Shown in pieces: positions 22,712-26,483 of a DNA stretch of 26,483 nt (positions within the stretch are counted from its first letter, which is position 1; every line of letters begins with the position of its first letter). The notes under the pieces are model-generated. The model ran no database searches, was not told the DNA's origin, and worked only from the letters and a program-made list of their open reading frames with translations. A program made the translations under genes and the position numbers. Source of the stretch: a virus; the IMG/VR virus record IMGVR_UViG_3300024262_004767, positions 1 to 26,483 of that record; one strand, 5' to 3'.

Positions 22712-23659
22712 ATGTCACAAGTAGGTTATGGATTGTCAAACGAAATGTTTGATTCACAAAGAATTAACTTTCACAGTTTTGAAGGTAATAAAAATGGTTC
22801 AGCAAAAGAACACAAGTTTAGAGTTCTTCCTGCTTATGCTCCAGGAAAATTATTCCACAAGGTAGGTTTGCATTGGGGATTTAAAACAGCAGATGGTAAA
22901 ATGAAAGCCATCACTTGCGCTTTAGAAGAAAAAGGTTCTTGTCCTATTTGTGATAAGGTTAACTTTTTAAAAGGACAACTTGAAACAATTGAAGCTTCTT
23001 TAACTTCAGAGTTTGATCCAATTAAAAGAGCTACTTTAGAAAAGAACAAAACAGACATTGAACTTTATATTAGTGATCATAGAAGAAAGCCAATGTACTT
23101 GTGGAACGTTGTTACTGAGGAAGGAGACCAAAAAGTTCTTCAACTATCTTGGAACGGTCACGATCCTCTTTTTGAAAAGATTAAGTTTATCTTTAGTCAA
23201 CAAAAAATTGATGTAACTAGTATTTCAAACAGTTATCTAATGTATTGTAATAGATCAGGACTTAAAGCAAAAACTAGATATCAATATGAAATGCTTCAAG
23301 GTTTTGAAAAACAATTAGATATTACTAAGCTTACTGATCTTGCTAAAGTATATGTTAGTAAAAGTTTAGAATATTTACAAGAGGTTGTTGATACTGAAAC
23401 GGTACCAGCAGATAAAGTGGATCCTAATGATAGAAACTTTGATGCTAAACCAGCAAAAGAAGAGCCACCACAAAATATTCAAACAGACATACCAACAACA
23501 CAAGCAGCTTCTCCTGCAGTAGAGACAGCAGCTGCTCCGGTTGTAGAAACAGCTGCTCCAATTGTAGAAACAGCTGCCCCAGTTGTAACGTCTCAAGTTG
23601 AATTAACCTCTGAACAGGATAAAAATGTTGCCGAAATGATGGCCGCATTAAATAAGTAA
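22712..23659 (+). CDS. Single-stranded DNA-binding protein (T4 gp32-like)
   Basis: A 315-residue protein that would coat single-stranded DNA at forks and recombination sites. ATG 22712 is chosen over ATG 22697 because AAGGAG at 22700-22705 fits it and lies inside the longer version. The core has the gp32 zinc pattern: His54, Cys69 and 'SCPIC' (Cys77, Cys80), as in T4 His64, Cys77, Cys87 and Cys90. The OB-fold element 'RRKPMYLWNVV' follows. A flexible Pro/Ala/Glu/Thr tail (about 255-300) carries VETAA repeats. The end 'KNVAEMMAALNK' is not the strongly acidic tip normally found in gp32. Next come the UvsY-like and UvsX genes, as expected for a recombination module. Confidence 0.85.
   Translation: MSQVGYGLSNEMFDSQRINFHSFEGNKNGSAKEHKFRVLPAYAPGKLFHKVGLHWGFKTADGKMKAITCALEEKGSCPICDKVNFLKGQLETIEASLTSEFDPIKRATLEKNKTDIELYISDHRRKPMYLWNVVTEEGDQKVLQLSWNGHDPLFEKIKFIFSQQKIDVTSISNSYLMYCNRSGLKAKTRYQYEMLQGFEKQLDITKLTDLAKVYVSKSLEYLQEVVDTETVPADKVDPNDRNFDAKPAKEEPPQNIQTDIPTTQAASPAVETAAAPVVETAAPIVETAAPVVTSQVELTSEQDKNVAEMMAALNK
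23519..23584 (+). repeat. Three in-frame repeats encoding VETAA(A)P(V/I)V
   Basis: Units begin at 23519 (24 bases, one extra Ala codon), 23543 and 23564 (21 bases each), all starting GTAGA(A/G)ACAGC. They form the linker before the C-terminus of the ssDNA-binding protein and look like slippage-prone repeats that set linker length. Confidence 0.75.
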
Positions 23660-23663
23660 TATT

Positions 23664-24104
23664 ATGGAATTAAAGATCAGATACGAATCGTTTGACCAGT
23701 TTTTTAGACTTAATAAAGATAATTTTAAGAGAGTTCAAATGGCTAGAGGTCAATTGAAATCTCCTCAAGAATTAGGAATGAGTGGAGATGCTATAATAGA
23801 ATCAGAAAAATTAGCTTACCATTATTTAAATTTAAGAAACCTCGTATCTGATCTTTTGTTTGGACTATCCGCTTCAGTTCTCGATGCAAAACATGATATT
23901 AAAAGCCAAAGAGCTTTAGCTTATAGAGATTTAACTGGAGCTCAAGGTGAAAGAAATACTATGGCAGATGCTGATTCAAAAGTAATAAAAGCAAACCAAA
24001 AATTCAATGACTTAAATGATTTAATGGAATATTTAAGAAATAAGTATGATGATTTTGAAAAGGACCATTTTTATTATAAACAAATAGCACAAGGAAGAGT
24101 GTAA
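23664..24104 (+). CDS. UvsY-like recombination mediator (candidate)
   Basis: A 146-residue, highly helical, charged protein between the gp32-like and UvsX genes. T4 UvsY (137 aa) loads UvsX onto gp32-coated DNA, so size and position fit. The C-terminal third follows a pattern like that of UvsY: 'ADADSKVIKANQKFNDLNDL' then a long helix ending in 'HFYYKQIAQGRV', against T4 'SADKDVLKVDTSLQYWGILL' and a helix ending in 'IKHIQDMRAFEAGK'. Its TAA overlaps the UvsX ATG. There is little SD before ATG 23664. Sequence similarity is weak, so the name is mainly by context; another small helical accessory protein is possible. Confidence 0.5.
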   Translation: MELKIRYESFDQFFRLNKDNFKRVQMARGQLKSPQELGMSGDAIIESEKLAYHYLNLRNLVSDLLFGLSASVLDAKHDIKSQRALAYRDLTGAQGERNTMADADSKVIKANQKFNDLNDLMEYLRNKYDDFEKDHFYYKQIAQGRV

Positions 24105-25231
24105 TGAGTAAAAATTTATTTGGTAATCTATTAAAGAATGAAAACATATTTCAAGCATCCACAATTGTAGAAGACTTAGCGGTTAGGGTACCACAGAGAG
24201 ATCCTTTCTACTGTACAAGCCCCACTATGTCTTGGGGCACAGCGGCTGGTTTTCAACCAGGAACTATGGAATTACTATATGGTCCTAAGTCTTCTGGAAA
24301 AACAATGATTGTTCTTGATAGAATCAAACAATGTCAAAGAATAAGTAAAGATACAATTCAGCTCTTTGTTGATGCTGAACTTGGTTTTGAGTTTGAATCG
24401 ACAGTTAAGTGGATGAAAGTAAACGGAGTTGATATAGAAAGGGTTGCAATTATAAGACAAGTTTGTATTAAAGAAATTTTTGAAAAAACTTTACTTGGTG
24501 AGATACAACAAGAATTAAAAGCTGGTAATATCCAAGTAGATTATATAGCTATGGACTCTATTCAAGCTATGAGTGTTCAAAATATACCTTCTACTGAGAA
24601 ACAAATTGCTTCAGCAGTAAAAAATGATGGTTTTACCAAAGGAGACTATGGTGCTCGCGCAAACTATTTAGCTAAAATATTTCCATTCTTTAGAATGTTT
24701 TGTAGAGATTTTAGAATTTTTACAACCTTTGTTGGACAAGCAAGATCAGGTGGGACCGATTTTCATGGTAATCAAATTTGGACCACAAATGGAGGCGAAG
24801 CACTATACCATGAGGTTCAATATAGACAACTTGTTCTTCCAGCAGGAATTCCTGTTTTTGATGAGTTAAAATCAGATGCAAATGGAAAGCCTGTTCAAAT
24901 AGGACACCGCATAAAGTTTACGTTTGAAAAAAATAAAATGGGAGAAGGTCACCAACGTAAAGGCTATTTTGATATAATTTATCTTAAAGGTATAGTTAAT
25001 AAAGAAGAAGAATTAATAGTTCTATGTTCTAAATTAAACATTGTTGAAATTAAAGGAGCTTGGTATTATCTAGCAGATAAGAAATTTAATGGCTCTAAAC
25101 AAGCTGCTCAGTTTTTAATTGATAACCCAGACGAATACCAAACTTTATTTAATAGAATGATAATGCAGTCTCATACTGCTCCATCTGAAGATATTATTTT
25201 TGATAAAGAAACAGGTGAAATTAAAGAATGA
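24104..25231 (+). CDS. uvsX: UvsX/RecA-like recombinase
   Basis: A 375-residue strand-exchange protein; T4 UvsX is 391 aa. Walker A is 'GPKSSGKT' (60-67), followed by 'DRIKQCQ'. 'QLFVDAELGFEFES' resembles the 'iDaE.a.d..' element after RecA motif 1a. Walker B is 'DYIAMDSIQAM' (about 146-156). The DNA-binding loop 2 region is probably near 'GQARSGGTDFHGNQIWTTNGG' (about 212-232). The C-terminal part has a short mixed domain and an acidic tail. The start shares one base with the preceding stop, and the end overlaps a GIY-YIG gene by four bases (ATGA). It should act with the gp32-like, UvsY-like and UvsW-like proteins in recombination-dependent replication. Confidence 0.88.
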   Translation: MSKNLFGNLLKNENIFQASTIVEDLAVRVPQRDPFYCTSPTMSWGTAAGFQPGTMELLYGPKSSGKTMIVLDRIKQCQRISKDTIQLFVDAELGFEFESTVKWMKVNGVDIERVAIIRQVCIKEIFEKTLLGEIQQELKAGNIQVDYIAMDSIQAMSVQNIPSTEKQIASAVKNDGFTKGDYGARANYLAKIFPFFRMFCRDFRIFTTFVGQARSGGTDFHGNQIWTTNGGEALYHEVQYRQLVLPAGIPVFDELKSDANGKPVQIGHRIKFTFEKNKMGEGHQRKGYFDIIYLKGIVNKEEELIVLCSKLNIVEIKGAWYYLADKKFNGSKQAAQFLIDNPDEYQTLFNRMIMQSHTAPSEDIIFDKETGEIKE

Positions 25232-25794
25232 TAATTTATCAAGTGATTAACCAAATTAATAGTAAAAGATATATTGGCAAAACATGTAAAGATTTATCTG
25301 AACCAAAACATAGGCACTTTATGAACGCCAAGCAGGATCGTGGTTTTTATTTATCTAATGCAATTAGAAAGTACGGCTTTAATAATTTTAAATTTTTTAT
25401 TTTAGATTCCTCTGCTAAGTCTAATCAAGAGCTAATTGATTTAGAAAAAGAATATATAAAAGCAAGAAAACCAGAGTATAATATGACAAGCGGTGGTGAA
25501 GGTTTTTCTGGTTTAAAAAGAACAAAAGAACATTGTTTAAAAATAAGTAAAGCTAATAAAGGTAAGAAAATTTTAGACAAACATAAACAACAAATATCTC
25601 AAGCAAACAAAGGCCGTAAGCATACTGAAGAAGCTAAAGCTAAAATAGCAGAATCAAGCAGAACGAGAAAATTATCTTTTTTACATAAAGAAGCTTTGAG
25701 AAAATCAAGATTAGGCACGAAGCACTCTGAAGAAACGAAGAAATTAATAAGTATAAAAACTAAAGAAGGTATATCTAAAAGGAAGGAAAAATGA
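25228..25794 (+). CDS. GIY-YIG homing endonuclease, free-standing, paralogue 2
   Basis: A 188-residue paralogue of 12912-13427. Nuclease domain 1-92: 'IIYQVINQINSKRYIGKTCKDL' (Tyr4, Tyr15), His28/Arg29, likely catalytic Glu73 in 'IDLEKEYI', and 'YNMTSGGEG'. The rest is a run of NUMOD3-type units beginning with 'KRTKEHCLKISKANKGKK', then 'HTEEAKAKI' and 'HSEETKKLI', more copies than in paralogue 1. It fits between uvsX and the SbcD-like gene with four-base overlaps at both ends (ATGA at 25228 and at 25791), so it moves without breaking translation of its neighbours. Target site not visible. Confidence 0.9.
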   Translation: MIIYQVINQINSKRYIGKTCKDLSEPKHRHFMNAKQDRGFYLSNAIRKYGFNNFKFFILDSSAKSNQELIDLEKEYIKARKPEYNMTSGGEGFSGLKRTKEHCLKISKANKGKKILDKHKQQISQANKGRKHTEEAKAKIAESSRTRKLSFLHKEALRKSRLGTKHSEETKKLISIKTKEGISKRKEK

Positions 25795-26483
25795 ATAATC
25801 TTTTTGTAGCAATTTCAGATATCCATATAAGTCTAAAAAATTTAGACGTATCAATAAGAGTTTTAACTCAAGCGTTAGAAAAAGCAAGGGAACTAAATGT
25901 TCCCTTAGTTATTGCTGGAGATTTGAACGACACTAAAGCTGTAATGAGATCAGAGTGGGTAACCGCTTTAATTAAGTTATTTACAGGATTTTGGGATGTT
26001 AAAGTTTATATTATTAATGGTAATCATGATTTAAATAATAAAGCTAGCCAACTAAGTTCTTTAAGTTTTTTATCTCTTATTAAAAATATTCAAGTTAATC
26101 ACGTTTATAATTTTGTAAAATTTAAAACAGAAGAATTTGCTTTAATTCCTTACCAAAATAATAAAGAAAACTTTTTACAAATTTTAGAAGATACTAGAAA
26201 AAGCGGTATTAAAAATATAATCTGTCATCAAGGCTTTAAAGGAGCCTTTATGGGAGAATATGTTATTGATGATTCTTCCGTTGATCCAGAAGAACTTAAA
26301 GACTTTGACTTAGTTCTGAGCGGCCATTACCATCGTCACCAATATCTTGAAAATATTATGTATTTTGGCTCTCCTTTTACAGTAAACTTTGGGGAAGCAG
26401 GACAAGAGAAGTTTATTTGGCAAGTAAGTGAATTTGAAGGAAAAATTCATACTCAACCTATTTTAACTAATGTTCGTCGCCAT
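25791..26483 (+). CDS. SbcD/Mre11-like nuclease subunit (T4 gp47-like), 3' truncated
   Basis: The reading frame is open to the last base; 231 residues are visible and the gene continues past the window. It is a calcineurin-type metallophosphoesterase: 'ISDIHIS' (Asp10, His12), 'IAGDLND' (Asp44), 'INGNHD' (Asn, His), 'IICHQGFKG' (His) and 'LSGHYHRH' (GHxH). In the third element Asp stands where many have His (GDxxH), as in T4 gp47 'GDIFD'. With the SbcC/gp46 ATPase, presumably encoded just downstream, it would resect DNA ends for recombination. GGAAGG precedes the ATG, which overlaps the endonuclease stop. Family call is strong; choice of gp47 over a general phosphatase rests on the motifs and context. 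Confidence 0.85.
   Translation, partial: MNNLFVAISDIHISLKNLDVSIRVLTQALEKARELNVPLVIAGDLNDTKAVMRSEWVTALIKLFTGFWDVKVYIINGNHDLNNKASQLSSLSFLSLIKNIQVNHVYNFVKFKTEEFALIPYQNNKENFLQILEDTRKSGIKNIICHQGFKGAFMGEYVIDDSSVDPEELKDFDLVLSGHYHRHQYLENIMYFGSPFTVNFGEAGQEKFIWQVSEFEGKIHTQPILTNVRRH

Noticed and set aside
23375-23648. Minus-strand ORFs rich in Cys/Trp or Leu/Gln
   Set aside because: They are mirror readings of the repetitive VETAA tail of the ssDNA-binding protein, with low-complexity translations and no ribosome binding site.

Overview
The window is a strongly AT-rich segment of a tailed double-stranded DNA phage (caudovirus). Gene packing is dense, with many ATGA/TAATG overlaps and clear AGGAG-type ribosome binding sites. 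It joins a tail-fibre and lysis region to a replication, recombination and nucleotide-metabolism region. Many genes have recognisable phage T4 counterparts: UvsW, gp41, a gp61/DnaG-type primase, a sigma-like factor, gp56, beta-glucosyltransferase, gp42, gp32, a UvsY candidate, UvsX and gp47. The DNA polymerase, however, is a bacterial-type DnaE (C family), not T4 gp43. The host cannot be fixed from sequence; the use of Shine-Dalgarno sites fits an ordinary SD-using bacterium. No tRNA, IS element or CRISPR array was found.

Layout. (1) 1-8549, plus strand: a truncated fibre protein with C1q-like domains, an unknown protein, a holin, a 1094-residue tail or hub protein with a propeller-like insert, a small Cys-rich membrane protein, three tandem paralogous collar/short-tail-fibre proteins, an unknown protein and an M15-type endolysin. 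A hairpin at 8554-8573 separates this from (2) 8579-11137, minus strand: a UvsW-like helicase broken into two genes by a split intein carrying an EDxHD (Vsr-like) homing endonuclease, plus one small unknown gene. (3) 11138-11551, a non-coding divergent region with two arrays of 13-bp repeats, a candidate replication origin or operator. (4) 11552-26483, plus strand: DnaB-type helicase, GIY-YIG endonuclease, primase, sigma-like factor, gp56-like dCTPase/dUTPase, a kinase, beta-glucosyltransferase, dCMP hydroxymethylase, DnaE, an unknown protein, ssDNA-binding protein, UvsY-like protein, UvsX, a second GIY-YIG endonuclease and the start of an SbcD/gp47 nuclease.

Two systems stand out. First, the helicase should only be made by protein trans-splicing: the N-half ends its extein right after the DExH box and begins an intein with Cys217, and the C-half opens with a C-intein ending in Asn48, followed by Ser49. 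Second, genes between 15296 and 18920 form what looks like a compact T4-style pathway for glucosylated 5-hydroxymethylcytosine DNA: dCTP removal, dCMP hydroxymethylation, a possible kinase step and base glucosylation. It lies directly upstream of the polymerase. T4 beta-glucosyltransferase catalytic residues and the Asp that marks dCMP hydroxymethylases are both visible.

All functional calls rest on reading motifs and remembered family sequences; no database search was run.
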